Of a DNA stretch of 64,000 nt, positions 34,974 to 43,345 are shown one piece after another. Each line of letters starts with the position of its first letter. The first letter of the stretch is position 1. The translations under genes and the position numbers were made by a program. Source of the DNA: Sandaracinus amylolyticus (GTDB lineage: Bacteria > Myxococcota_A > Polyangia > Polyangiales > Sandaracinaceae). The notes below the pieces were generated by a model. That model had not been told where the DNA came from. It was given only the letters and a program-made list of their open reading frames with translations, and searched no databases. The DNA is taken from the NCBI RefSeq assembly GCF_000737325.1, contig NZ_CP011125.1, forward strand, positions 10,243,945 to 10,307,944, written 5' to 3'.

Positions 34974-37334
34974 ATGCCGCGCCGCAGTTCCACCGCTGTA
35001 TCCGCTTTACTTCTGCTGCTCGCGACCGCGTGCGCCTCGGATCCCGGCACCCTCGCCGTGGACGCCGGCCCAGGCTATCGGCGCGACGGATCGCCGGGGC
35101 CCTCGTTCCGCCCGCCCTGCGGCGGTGACGGCGGGACGAGCGGTGACGCGTCGTGCGGCGACGGCGAAGTGCCGATGCCCGAGGAGGACGCCGGACCGCC
35201 GCCTCCGCCTTGCAACGAGATCACGTTCACGCTGCGGCGCCCGGGCGCGAGCAGCGTCTGGGTGAGCGGCAGCTTCCTCGCCGACGCGAGCAGCGTCTGG
35301 CCGGGCACGCCCGAAGCGGGCGCGCTCGAGATGGTCGACGACGGCAGTGGCAACTGGAGCGTGACCCACCTCGTCGAGCCGGTCGGTCGTCATCTCTACA
35401 AGTTCATCGTCGACGGCACGACCTGGATCGCCGATCCCGGGAACGACCAGCGCGAGTGGGACACGATCACGGGCGGCGGGTGCCAGCCCGACGGCGCCGG
35501 CTGCAACAGCGTCCTCTCGGTGTGCGACGTGGTGCCGACCGGTCCCGTCGAGGGTCGCGTCGGTGATCTCGAGTACCGCGTCGAGCGGGAGAGCGACGGA
35601 TACGACGTCACGATCCGCTACGTCGGCAGCGGCACGCTCGATCTCGCAGGGAGCACCACGCGCCTCAACGGCGAGGACGTCGATCTGAGCTCGGTCTACG
35701 ACGCGTCGACGCGCACGTTCACGATCTCGCGCACCGGCCTCGCGCCCAACAAGTACAGCTACCTGCTGCGCCTGCGCACGACGGGCGGGGCGAACCTCAC
35801 GCCGCTCTTCCTGCCGATCTGGATCGGTGACGACTACCGCTATGGCGGCTTCTCGTGGACCGACGGCATCGTCTACCAGATCTTCACCGACCGCTTCGCG
35901 AACGGCGATCCGAGCAACGACATCGACAACGGCGAGGGCACGCTCGCGCAGGTCACCGATCGTCGCAGCCAGTGGCAGGGCGGAGACTTCGCGGGGATCA
36001 CCCAGCAGATCCGCGACGGCTACTTCGAGGAGATGGGCATCAACGCGCTGTGGATCAGCTCGCCGATCCTCAACTCGCACGGCTCGCAGCCGGCCGTCGA
36101 TCCCGGGGATACGCGCCGGTTCTCGAGCTACCACTCGTACCACCCGATCGCGACGGGCCACACGCACCTCGACGACTACGGCTATCCGAACCCGATCGAG
36201 CCCGCGTTCGGCACGCCCGAAGAGCTGCACGAGCTCGTCAACGAAGCGCACGCGCGAGGCATCCGCGTGATCCCCGACTTCGTGGCGAACCACGTGCAGA
36301 TCGAGGCGAACATCTACGACCGGCACCCCGAGTGGTTCTTCGACTACGAGATGTGCCACGACAACTGGGACCGCCTTCGCGTCGAGTGCTGGTTCACCTC
36401 GCTGATGCCCGACGTCGACTACGGCGGGAACCCCGCGGCCGTCGACGCGGTGGTCGCGCACGCGATCTGGATGATCCAGGAGTTCGACTTCGACGGCTTC
36501 CGCGCCGACGCCCTGAAGCACATGGACGACGTGTTCACGCGCGAGCTGCGCGCCGCGATCGTCGAGCAGGTCGAGACGACGGTGCACGATCACGCGCGCC
36601 CGTTCGAGCCCGCGTCGTTCTACATGGTCGGCGAGTCGCTCGGCGGATGGGCGCGTTACCACGTCCGCGAGGACATGGTGCAGGGCCAGGTCGACGAGGG
36701 GTATTACAACCGCGCGAAGGCATCGCTGCTGACGTTCAGCGACAGCCTCTCGAGCCTCGCGGGCTTCGCGATCGGCAACGACACCGCGTATCGCTCGCCG
36801 CAGAGCACGATGGGCGGGGTCGGCGGCTACCCCGGCGCGGTCATGGGCAACTTCTTCGGGAACCACGACCAGTGGCGCGCGCTGACCGAAGCGGGCGGCG
36901 CGACGGCCCAGGGATATGCGCGGCTGCGGCTCGCGCAGACGTTCCTCTTCACGTCGCCGTACAACGTCCCGATGCTCTACCAGGGCGACGACATCGGCAC
37001 GCTCGGCGGGCAGGATCCCGACAACCGCGCGTTCATGCGCTTCACCGGCCTGAGCACGGAGGAGCAGCGCTCGCTGCTGAACGCGCAGCGCGCGGGCCGC
37101 GCGCGCGCCGAGCACGAGGCGCTGCGTCGTGGTCGCCGCGAGAGCGTGCTCGTCGAGACGGACTTCTGGGCGTACCGGGTGAGCCACCCGGGCGCCGAGG
37201 ACGTGTACGTCGTGCTCAACCGCGGCGGCGGGCGCTCGTGGTCCCCGCCGGTGAGCGGCTACGTCGACGCGCTCGGCAACTGCACCGGCGGCAACGTGCC
37301 GGCGCTGTCGAGCTGCATCTACGTGCCCGACTGA
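34974..37334 (+). CDS. Exported alpha-amylase-type glycoside hydrolase, family GH13
   Basis: 786 residues. Lipobox LLATAC (near residue 21) tethers it to a membrane; an Asp/Gly/Pro-rich spacer follows. A starch-binding or E-set domain ([19 protein letters not shown] to NDQREWDTI) and another beta domain precede the catalytic barrel from about residue 300. GH13 signatures: [12 protein letters not shown] (region I), [11 protein letters not shown] with nucleophile Asp512, FYMVGESLG with acid/base Glu554, and GNFFGNHDQ with Asp632. It would cleave alpha-1,4-linked glucans outside the cytoplasm. The ATG has GGGAGGA upstream and an AT-richer promoter region of about 160 bp shared with the divergent lipoprotein. 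Confidence 0.93.
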   Translation: MPRRSSTAVSALLLLLATACASDPGTLAVDAGPGYRRDGSPGPSFRPPCGGDGGTSGDASCGDGEVPMPEEDAGPPPPPCNEITFTLRRPGASSVWVSGSFLADASSVWPGTPEAGALEMVDDGSGNWSVTHLVEPVGRHLYKFIVDGTTWIADPGNDQREWDTITGGGCQPDGAGCNSVLSVCDVVPTGPVEGRVGDLEYRVERESDGYDVTIRYVGSGTLDLAGSTTRLNGEDVDLSSVYDASTRTFTISRTGLAPNKYSYLLRLRTTGGANLTPLFLPIWIGDDYRYGGFSWTDGIVYQIFTDRFANGDPSNDIDNGEGTLAQVTDRRSQWQGGDFAGITQQIRDGYFEEMGINALWISSPILNSHGSQPAVDPGDTRRFSSYHSYHPIATGHTHLDDYGYPNPIEPAFGTPEELHELVNEAHARGIRVIPDFVANHVQIEANIYDRHPEWFFDYEMCHDNWDRLRVECWFTSLMPDVDYGGNPAAVDAVVAHAIWMIQEFDFDGFRADALKHMDDVFTRELRAAIVEQVETTVHDHARPFEPASFYMVGESLGGWARYHVREDMVQGQVDEGYYNRAKASLLTFSDSLSSLAGFAIGNDTAYRSPQSTMGGVGGYPGAVMGNFFGNHDQWRALTEAGGATAQGYARLRLAQTFLFTSPYNVPMLYQGDDIGTLGGQDPDNRAFMRFTGLSTEEQRSLLNAQRAGRARAEHEALRRGRRESVLVETDFWAYRVSHPGAEDVYVVLNRGGGRSWSPPVSGYVDALGNCTGGNVPALSSCIYVPD

Positions 37335-37335
37335 G

Positions 37336-37522
37336 CGAGGAGACCAGGACCGATCGGAACACCACGTCGAAGAGCGTTCCGTTCCTCTCTGCTCGAGCGC
37401 ACCGCGCTGGAGACGAATGGAGAACGGACACATCTCGCGCCCCGAGCCGACACTCGCGCCGAGCCCCGTGTCCTCCTGCGCTCCTCAAAATCTCTGCCTC
37501 TTCCGACTCCTGCTCTCCTGAG
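37336..37522. repeat. Second copy of the palindromic element family
   Basis: Directly behind the amylase stop, 37336-37369 (34 bases) aligns without gaps to 18678-18711, the left arm of the element at 18669, including an identical GGAACACCACGTCG (37356-37369). At 37471-37494 TCCTCCTGCGCTCCTCAAAA recalls the right arm, and 37507-37522 reads CTCCTGCTCTCCTGAG, the exact reverse complement of 40921-40936. The order of parts is the same as in the first copy, but the middle differs. It fills most of the 216-bp gap to the next gene. Confidence 0.6.
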
Positions 37523-37550
37523 AGGCATCCCGATTGCTCGGCCTCTCCTC

Positions 37551-37862
37551 ATGGCGCGAAGGACGACCACGAGGCGCTGTTGGCCCGGATACGAGCCGGT
37601 GCCCGGCAAGCGCGCCGGCGAGAAGGGCAGCTGCCGCAAGAAGACCGCCTCGAAGCGCACCTCGAGCGAGCAGCGCTTCGTCGACGCGCGCGAGGAGCAG
37701 CTCGACCGATGGCAGGAGCGCCATCCCCGATCGCGTCGCAGCGCGGCGCAGCACCTCGCCGCGCCCGGCACCAAGCGCCGCGCGAAGAGCGCGGCACGCC
37801 GCACGACGAAGCCGCGCACGAAGCGCTCGGGCAGCACGCGCACCCGGCGCGCCCCGACGTGA
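37551..37862 (+). CDS. Small, very basic Lys/Arg-rich protein
   Basis: 103 residues, about one third Lys or Arg, with Ser, Thr and Ala, in the manner of histone H1-like or nucleoid-associated tails (TKRRAKSAARRTTKPRTKRS). The N-terminal part CWPGYEPVPGKRAGEKGSC is a short conserved-looking motif with two Cys. There is no Shine-Dalgarno; the ATG directly follows the CT-rich end of a repeat element (CTCTCCTC). DNA or RNA binding is probable. It is convergent with the next gene, 2 bp apart. Confidence 0.65.
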   Translation: MARRTTTRRCWPGYEPVPGKRAGEKGSCRKKTASKRTSSEQRFVDAREEQLDRWQERHPRSRRSAAQHLAAPGTKRRAKSAARRTTKPRTKRSGSTRTRRAPT

Positions 37863-37864
37863 GC

Positions 37865-38269
37865 TCAGCCGTACGGGAAGCCCAGCGCGTCGCGCGCGAG
37901 CTGCGCGACCCGCGACCGTGAGGCGCGCGTCTCGGCGCACGAGTACACGCCGCGATCACGATCGCTCACGAGCCGCACCGAGAGCCCGAGCTCGTCGCCC
38001 TTGCGCCGCTCGAGCGCGACGTAGAGCGTGCCGTCGCCGGTCAAGAAGCTCACCGCCGCGCGCTCGCCGCGGAGCAGCTCGTCGATGCGCTTCCCGAGCT
38101 CCGCGATCTCGCGCTCACCGAGCGAGCCGCGCACGACCACACGCGTGCCGTCGGCGAGCAGCGCGAACAGCGCGCGCCATGTCGACGTGCCGTCGTCGTG
38201 GAGCTCGAGATCCTCCGCGCCGACCGCCAGCAGGTAGTGCGCGCAGCGCAGCTCGATCGCGCCGATCAT
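37865..38269 (-). CDS. Hypothetical protein, small alpha/beta domain
   Basis: 134 residues from the ATG at 38269. A predicted alpha/beta fold, cytoplasmic, with LRCAHYLLAVGAEDLELHDD, RVVVRGSLGEREIAELGKRI, AVSFLTGDGTLYVALERRKG and SRSRVAQLARDALGFPYG. No known motif. It overlaps the upstream DUF218 gene by 4 bp (ATGA), so the pair is translated together, but the context does not show a function. Confidence 0.65.
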   Translation of the reverse strand: MIGAIELRCAHYLLAVGAEDLELHDDGTSTWRALFALLADGTRVVVRGSLGEREIAELGKRIDELLRGERAAVSFLTGDGTLYVALERRKGDELGLSVRLVSDRDRGVYSCAETRASRSRVAQLARDALGFPYG

Positions 38270-39108
38270 CGTGCCTGGTCTCCCTCGTCGATCCATCCAC
38301 GCATCGCGTACAGCGTCCAAGCCGCGCGCTCCGTGATCCATTCCTCGAACGCGCGCACACGATCGTCGGGGTCACGCGGCGGGAGCGAGAAGTCGCGCTC
38401 CGGCGCGGGCACCGCGATCACCTCGAGGCCCATCGCGCGGAACGTCGCGGCCGCGCGGCGCTCGTGCATGGCGTCGGTGACGACGATCACCCGGCGCAGC
38501 GGGCGCGCGGCGGCGAGCTCGTCCACGCGCAGCGCTTCGTCGCGCGTGCTCGCGACCGGACCGACGCGCACGACCTCGACGCTCGTGCCTTCCGCGATCT
38601 CCAGCGCGTCGCCGGTGTCGTCGGCGTGACCGGCGCCGAGATCGGTGCGCACCAGCAGCGGTGCGTGCCCGTCGCGCGCGAGGGCGAGCCCGGCGACCAA
38701 GCGCGACAGGCCGTTGCTGCTGAGACGCCCTTCGCTCGTCACGTCGGACGAGAGCACGACGATCGCGTCGGCGGCGCGGGGTGCGTCGCGGAGCAACCAC
38801 GCGTCGTACTGCGCGTCGAAGAGCGGTGTGAACGCGACGAGCACGTAGAGCACGCCCAGCGCGGCGAACGCGATCCACGGCAGCGCGCGTGCGCGTGTCG
38901 CCGCGATCGCGCCGCTGACGATCGCGAACGCGAAGACCAGCCACGCGTCCTCGAGGTCGAGCAGGCGCCGCAGACCGAGCAGCGTCACGAGCCCGAGCCG
39001 ATCCGCGACGACGAACGCGAGCGCGCCCGCGCTCGCGGCGGGCAACGCGCGCTGCACGATCACGACGCGGAGCGAAGGCTCGGGCGGCGCGGACACGCGC
39101 GCGGGCAT
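38266..39108 (-). CDS. ElyC/SanA/YdcF-type (DUF218) membrane protein
   Basis: 280 residues from the ATG at 39108 (an ATG eight codons upstream is possible). Three hydrophobic segments occupy the N-terminal third (PAASAGALAFVVADRLGLVT, LVFAFAIVSGAIA, IAFAALGVLYVLVAF). The C-terminal domain carries DUF218 features: ADAIVVLSSDVTSEGRLSSN, RVIVVTDAMHERRAAATFRA with conserved TD..H..RA, and LEVIAVPAPERDF. Relatives act in envelope permeability or peptidoglycan lipid-carrier metabolism. Two-gene operon with the small downstream gene. Confidence 0.82.
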   Translation of the reverse strand: MPARVSAPPEPSLRVVIVQRALPAASAGALAFVVADRLGLVTLLGLRRLLDLEDAWLVFAFAIVSGAIAATRARALPWIAFAALGVLYVLVAFTPLFDAQYDAWLLRDAPRAADAIVVLSSDVTSEGRLSSNGLSRLVAGLALARDGHAPLLVRTDLGAGHADDTGDALEIAEGTSVEVVRVGPVASTRDEALRVDELAAARPLRRVIVVTDAMHERRAAATFRAMGLEVIAVPAPERDFSLPPRDPDDRVRAFEEWITERAAWTLYAMRGWIDEGDQAR

Positions 39109-39170
39109 GACACGGCGCGGCACGCGGCGCATCTACACTCGCGACGCGCCCAGCCCGTGCTCGCGCTCGA

Positions 39171-39983
39171 CTACTCCTCGCGCCGATGGATCGCCGCAGT
39201 CCACGCGGCGACGTCGACGGGATGCATGCGTCCCGTCGGCGGCAGCCGTCCGTCGCGTCGACCTGCTTCGATGTCGACGAGGTACTGCTCGCGCGAGAGC
39301 AGCGTCCCGAGGCACAAGCGCTCGCGCGTGACGATCTGCCTCTCCACCCGCAATCGCTCGAGCAGCTCGTCCATGACGTCGTCCGGGACGTTTCGCGCCA
39401 GATCGGGGTAGATGAAGCCGAACAGCACCAGGTGCGAGAGCAGGACGCGCCAGAAGCGTCCGTAGCGCCACACGAGCCGCTTCCAGTCGAGGTCCTTCGC
39501 GCGCGCCGCGAGCAGGTGCGCCACGTCCGCGCCGTCGTAGCGCTCGCGCTCCTGCACGAACGACTTCGACCAGATCGTCTCCTCGACCGGGCAGAACGAC
39601 ACCGGCTCGCCGAGCAGCGTTCCGGGCGACGCGTGCTCGAACCAGAGGTCGTCCACCGGCGTCGCGCCGTTGCCGGAGTTGTAGATGAGATCGACGAACT
39701 TCCCGTGCTCGTGCGCCTTCGCGAGCCAGTGCGGGAACGCGACCTCGGTCTCGAGCCCGCTCGCCTCGAGCGTGCTCAGCGCACGCTCGAGATCGCGCTC
39801 GTGGATGAAGAGATCGAGATCCTTGGTGTCGCGACAGAGCCCCGTGTGGTGCTGCAGGACTGCCGCGCCTGCGACGAGGAAGGGCACGTGCGCGCGGTTC
39901 AGCGTGCGGATCACCTTCGCGTAGAAGGCGAGCTCGGGATCCTCGGGCGGACGCTCGGGCGATGCTCGGGACGCGAGGCGCAT
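39171..39983 (-). CDS. Nucleotidyltransferase-superfamily protein
   Basis: 270 residues. The core is FLVAGAAVLQHHTGLCRDTKDLDLFI: a Gly-rich turn and, after it, an Asp-x-Asp pair that would bind magnesium and nucleotide. Then RALSTLEASGLETEVAFPHW, GKFVDLIYNSGNG with the third acidic strand, and an all-helical second half (MDELLERLRVERQIVTRERL). This layout is that of the many minimal nucleotidyltransferases, including antidote or antibiotic-modifying types. It diverges from the metallophosphoesterase gene. The substrate is unknown. Confidence 0.82.
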   Translation of the reverse strand: MRLASRASPERPPEDPELAFYAKVIRTLNRAHVPFLVAGAAVLQHHTGLCRDTKDLDLFIHERDLERALSTLEASGLETEVAFPHWLAKAHEHGKFVDLIYNSGNGATPVDDLWFEHASPGTLLGEPVSFCPVEETIWSKSFVQERERYDGADVAHLLAARAKDLDWKRLVWRYGRFWRVLLSHLVLFGFIYPDLARNVPDDVMDELLERLRVERQIVTRERLCLGTLLSREQYLVDIEAGRRDGRLPPTGRMHPVDVAAWTAAIHRREE

Positions 39984-40086
39984 CGTGGTTCACCTCCCTG
40001 TCACGTCCAGACAGCAATCGATGCGCCAGGACGCGCTGCTCGCGGCGCATGCATTGCACCCCTCGAGGCGCACGGAGCTCTTCGAG

Positions 40087-40854
40087 ATGACACAACGCCC
40101 CATTCGCGTCGCCGCGGTCGGCGACCTGCACTGTCGCAAGACGTCTGCGGGCACGATCGCGCCGCTCCTCTCGCGCGTGAACGAGCACGCCGACATGCTG
40201 CTGCTCTGCGGCGATCTCACGGACTACGGCACGCCGGAAGAAGCACACGTGCTCGCGAAGGAGCTCGCGGTCGCGCGCGTGCCGATGGCCGGAGTGCTCG
40301 GCAACCACGACTACGAAGGCGGCGCGCAGCAGGAGATCACGAAGATCCTCACCGACGCCGGCGTGCAGATCCTCGACGGCGACGCGATCGAGATCCACGG
40401 CATCGGCATCGCGGGCGTGAAGGGCTTCGTCGGAGGCTTCGGCCGCGGCACGCTCGGCCCGTGGGGCGAGCGCATGATCAAGGCGTTCGTGCAGGAAGCG
40501 ATCGACGAGGCGCTCAAGCTCGAGGCGGCGCTGCAGCGCCTGCGCACCGAGCGCCGCATCGCGATCATGCACTACGCGCCGGTGCGCGGGACCGTCGAGG
40601 GCGAGCCTCCGGAGATCTTCGCGTACTGCGGCTGCGGCCGGCTCGAAGAGCCGCTGCATCGATATCCGGTCGACGTCGTGTTCCACGGCCACGCGCACCA
40701 CGGCTCTCCGACCGCGCGCACGGAGAACGGCATCCCGGTGCACAACGTCGCGCTCCCGCTGATGCGCCGCCTCCACGCCGAGCACCCCGGCTTCCACGTC
40801 GTCGAGCTCGAGCCGCTCCACGAGCCGATCGAAGAGATGCCCCTCGTGCGCTGA
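40087..40854 (+). CDS. Calcineurin-like metallophosphoesterase
   Basis: 255 residues from the ATG at 40087 (longer starts at 40021 and 39985 are possible). All metal-binding motifs of the family are seen: AVGDLHC (D-x-H), LLCGDLTDYG (GDxxD), VLGNHDYEG (GNHD), MHYAPVRG (His) and VVFHGHAHHG (GHxH). It would hydrolyse phosphate mono- or diesters in the cytoplasm. The insert EIHGIGIAGVKGFVGGFGR before the helical lobe is characteristic of bacterial stand-alone members. No partner is obvious. Confidence 0.88.
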   Translation: MTQRPIRVAAVGDLHCRKTSAGTIAPLLSRVNEHADMLLLCGDLTDYGTPEEAHVLAKELAVARVPMAGVLGNHDYEGGAQQEITKILTDAGVQILDGDAIEIHGIGIAGVKGFVGGFGRGTLGPWGERMIKAFVQEAIDEALKLEAALQRLRTERRIAIMHYAPVRGTVEGEPPEIFAYCGCGRLEEPLHRYPVDVVFHGHAHHGSPTARTENGIPVHNVALPLMRRLHAEHPGFHVVELEPLHEPIEEMPLVR

Positions 40855-40894
40855 GCCTCCCGCCTCGCGCGAGCACGGCTCCTGGCGAGAGCTT

Positions 40895-40940
40895 CGCTGA
40901 GGAGAGGAGGAGAATTGCCGCTCAGGAGAGCAGGAGGAGC
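40895..40940. repeat. Purine-rich stretch related to the palindromic element arms
   Basis: Contains GAGGAGAATTGCCGCTCAGG, which recalls the arm sequence at 18669 (GAGAATTTTCGAGGAGAGCA), and CTCAGGAGAGCAGGAG at 40921-40936, the exact reverse complement of 37507-37522. The GA-rich run goes on to about 40965. Confidence 0.45.
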
Positions 40941-41312
40941 AGGAGGGGAGAGCGAGAGAGGAGACGTCTGAGGTCGCACTTCGGACGTCGAGCGTAGGAA
41001 GTTCGGAGCGTCGGAGCCTCGGAGCCCGAGCTTCCAGAGGCGCGCAGTGCGCGATCGCCTTCGCTTCCGCCAAATCGCGCGGCTCGACCGCGCGCTGGGC
41101 GTGCGCTCGAGGCATCAATCGCGTGCGCAACGCGCTGTGAGTCGAGATCGACTCCACCACAGCGCGCGCATCGCGCACTGCTCCGCATCAGGCTCCAGTC
41201 GCGCGGCCTCGCCGCGCGCTGCTACTCGCGAGCGTCAGAGCCGCGCGAACAGCGCGGATCGGTCGCGAGCTCTCCCCAGCCTAAGCTCTCGAGACGGCAG
41301 ACGCAGCGTACC

Positions 41313-41502
41313 GGGCGAGGGTGAGGGGGTCCGGCGCTCTCGTGAGCGCGGGCCGTACGACGCCGACCACAGACTGATCAGGTCGAGCGCGGCAGAGCGC
41401 AACGCGCGCGCCGCGATCGACCCTCCGCCTCCCCCGACGCTCGCGCCGCCGCTGACGAGCAGCCGCGATCACCCCGAGCGCCGGACCCCCTCACCCTCGC
41501 CC
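41313..41502. repeat. 190-bp element with perfect 27-bp inverted repeats
   Basis: Bases 41313-41339 and 41476-41502 are perfect inverted repeats of 27 bases: GGGCGAGGGTGAGGGGGTCC plus GGCGCTC on the left, its exact complement on the right. They enclose 136 bases. The right arm ends 35 bp before the start of the acetate kinase-PduL gene. Perfect identity means either recent insertion or selection for the paired form. Confidence 0.8.
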
Positions 41503-41537
41503 CTCGTCGACGCCGATCCGTCTATGATCCCCGATCG

Positions 41538-43340
41538 ATGCGAGTCCTCGTCGTCAACGTCGGATCGACCTCCGTCAAATACAACCTCTACGAGATGGAC
41601 ACCGAGGCGCGCCTCGCCGCCGGGCGCGTCGAGCGCGTCGGCACCGCGGACGCGACGCACATCCACGAGGGCGGCAGCGATCGCATCGACGGACGCGACG
41701 TCACCGGCGCGCTCCGAGCGATCCTCGCGCACCTCACGCGCGAAGGCGGCCCGCTGCCCGATCCCACGGCGCTCGCCGCGGTCGGTCATCGCGTCGTGCA
41801 CGGCGGCGAGCAGCTCGTCACGCCCACGCCGGTCGACGAGCGCGCCGAGCGCATCATCGAGGAGTGCGCCGCCTACGCGCCGCTGCACAACCCGGTGAAC
41901 CTCGCGGGGATCCGCGCCGCGCGCGCCGTGTTCTCGCAGGTCCCGCACGTCGCGGTGTTCGACACCGCGTTCCACGCGCAGCTCCCACCGCACGCCTACA
42001 GCTACGCGATCCCGCACGAGCTCTATCTCGAGAAGGGCATCCGTCGTTACGGCTTCCACGGCCCGAGCCACCAGTACATGGCGCTCTCCGCGGCCGAGCA
42101 CCTCGGGACGCACCTCTCGCGCCTCAAGCTCATCACCTGTCATCTCGGCGGCGGCGCGAGCGTGAGCGCGATCGAGCACGGCGTGTCCGTCGAGACCTCG
42201 ATGGGCATGACGCCCCTCGAAGGCCTGGTGATGGGCACGCGCGCCGGCGATCTCGACCCCGCGATCCCGATGCTCCTCGCGAAGCAGGGCATGGCCGCGG
42301 GCGACATCGACGAGCTGCTCAATCGTCGCTCCGGTCTCGCGGGGCTCTCGGGCATCGGCGCCGACTTCCGCGACATCCAGCAGGCCGCGGAGGGCGGCGA
42401 TCCTCGCGCGCGCCTCGCGATCGAAGTGTTCGTGCATCGCCTCCGCAAGTACGTCGGCGCGTACGCCGCGACGCTCGGCGGCGCCGACGCGATCGTGTTC
42501 ACCGGCGGCATCGGCGAGAACTCCGCGCTCGTGCGCAGCAAGGTCTGCGAGGGCCTGATCTTCATGGGCGTCGCCCTCGACGAGCGCGCGAACGAGACGA
42601 AGCGCGCCGCCGATCACGGCGGCATCGTCGAGATTTCCGCGCACCGCGCGCCGACCAAGGTGCTCGTCGTGCGCACCGACGAAGAGCGCATGATCGCGCG
42701 CGAGGTGATGCGCTGCGTGGTCGGCCCCACCGCGACCATCCGCAGCGTGCGCGCCCGTCCGATCCCGGTCGGCGTGAGCGTGCGCCACGTGCACCTCTCG
42801 CGCGCCGACTGCGACGCGCTCTTCGGTCCCGGCTACGAGCTCACGAAGAAGCGCGACGTCACACAGCCCGGCCAGTACGTCACCCGCGAGACCGTCGATC
42901 TCGTGGGCCCCAAGGGCGAGATCCGCCGCGTCGCGATCATCAACCCGCTGCGCAAGCAGACGCAGGTCGAGGTCGCGCGCACCGACGCCATCACGCTCGG
43001 CGTGAGCCCGCCGCTGCGCGAGTCGGGCAAGCTCGAGGGCACGCCGGGCCTCACGCTGCGCGGCCCCGCGGGCTCGGTGGAGATCCCGAGCGGCGTCATC
43101 CTCGCGCATCGCCACGTGCACATGTCGCCCGACGAGGCGCGCGACTTCGGCGTGAACGATCGCGACGTGATCAAGGTGCGCGTCGACGGAGATCGCGAGA
43201 TGACGATGGGCGACGTGATCGTGCGGGTGCACCCCGAGTTCACGCTCGACATGCACGTCGACACCGACGAGGCGAACGCCGCGGGCCTCACCAGCGACAG
43301 CGTCGTCGCGTTCGAAGGCGTGCAGGAGCCGCGCGAGTAG
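41538..43340 (+). CDS. ackA-pduL: Acetate/propionate kinase fused to PduL-type phosphotransacylase
   Basis: 600 residues in two complete enzymes. Residues 1 to about 395 are acetate kinase: VVNVGSTSVKYNLYEM, GHRVVHGGEQLV, FDTAFHAQLPPHAYSY, GFHGPSHQYMALSAA, TCHLGGGASVSAIEHG and VFTGGIGENSALVR. Residues about 410-600 are PduL: VSVRHVHLSRADCDALFG, VDLVGPKGEIRRVAIINPLR and VILAHRHVHMSPDEARDFGV, with the two HVH zinc-binding motifs. PduL makes acyl-phosphate from acyl-CoA and phosphate, and the kinase turns it into ATP plus acetate or propionate, so both steps of substrate-level ATP formation are on one chain. It is 5 bp upstream of a GH13 gene, so probably one operon. There is no microcompartment-targeting peptide or shell gene nearby. 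Confidence 0.93.
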   Translation: MRVLVVNVGSTSVKYNLYEMDTEARLAAGRVERVGTADATHIHEGGSDRIDGRDVTGALRAILAHLTREGGPLPDPTALAAVGHRVVHGGEQLVTPTPVDERAERIIEECAAYAPLHNPVNLAGIRAARAVFSQVPHVAVFDTAFHAQLPPHAYSYAIPHELYLEKGIRRYGFHGPSHQYMALSAAEHLGTHLSRLKLITCHLGGGASVSAIEHGVSVETSMGMTPLEGLVMGTRAGDLDPAIPMLLAKQGMAAGDIDELLNRRSGLAGLSGIGADFRDIQQAAEGGDPRARLAIEVFVHRLRKYVGAYAATLGGADAIVFTGGIGENSALVRSKVCEGLIFMGVALDERANETKRAADHGGIVEISAHRAPTKVLVVRTDEERMIAREVMRCVVGPTATIRSVRARPIPVGVSVRHVHLSRADCDALFGPGYELTKKRDVTQPGQYVTRETVDLVGPKGEIRRVAIINPLRKQTQVEVARTDAITLGVSPPLRESGKLEGTPGLTLRGPAGSVEIPSGVILAHRHVHMSPDEARDFGVNDRDVIKVRVDGDREMTMGDVIVRVHPEFTLDMHVDTDEANAAGLTSDSVVAFEGVQEPRE

Positions 43341-43345
43341 GTCGG

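Larger units (their letters stand above)
40855..41537. other. 683-bp intergenic region with many hairpins, no gene seen
   Basis: No coding frame here has a credible start, length or product. The region carries the purine-rich stretch above, a long hairpin at 41133-41164 (CGCTGT, then GAGTCGA, loop GA, TCGACTC, ACAGCG), a short hairpin CCGCGC-GAACA-GCGCGG near 41252, and a 190-bp inverted-repeat element just before the acetate kinase gene. A structured RNA or a long 5' leader is possible. Confidence 0.55.

Noticed and set aside
40922-41188. 88-residue minus-strand frame in the intergenic region
   Set aside because: It is of low complexity (ends in a Leu run from the purine-rich repeat), lacks a ribosome binding site and has no gene-like codon pattern.
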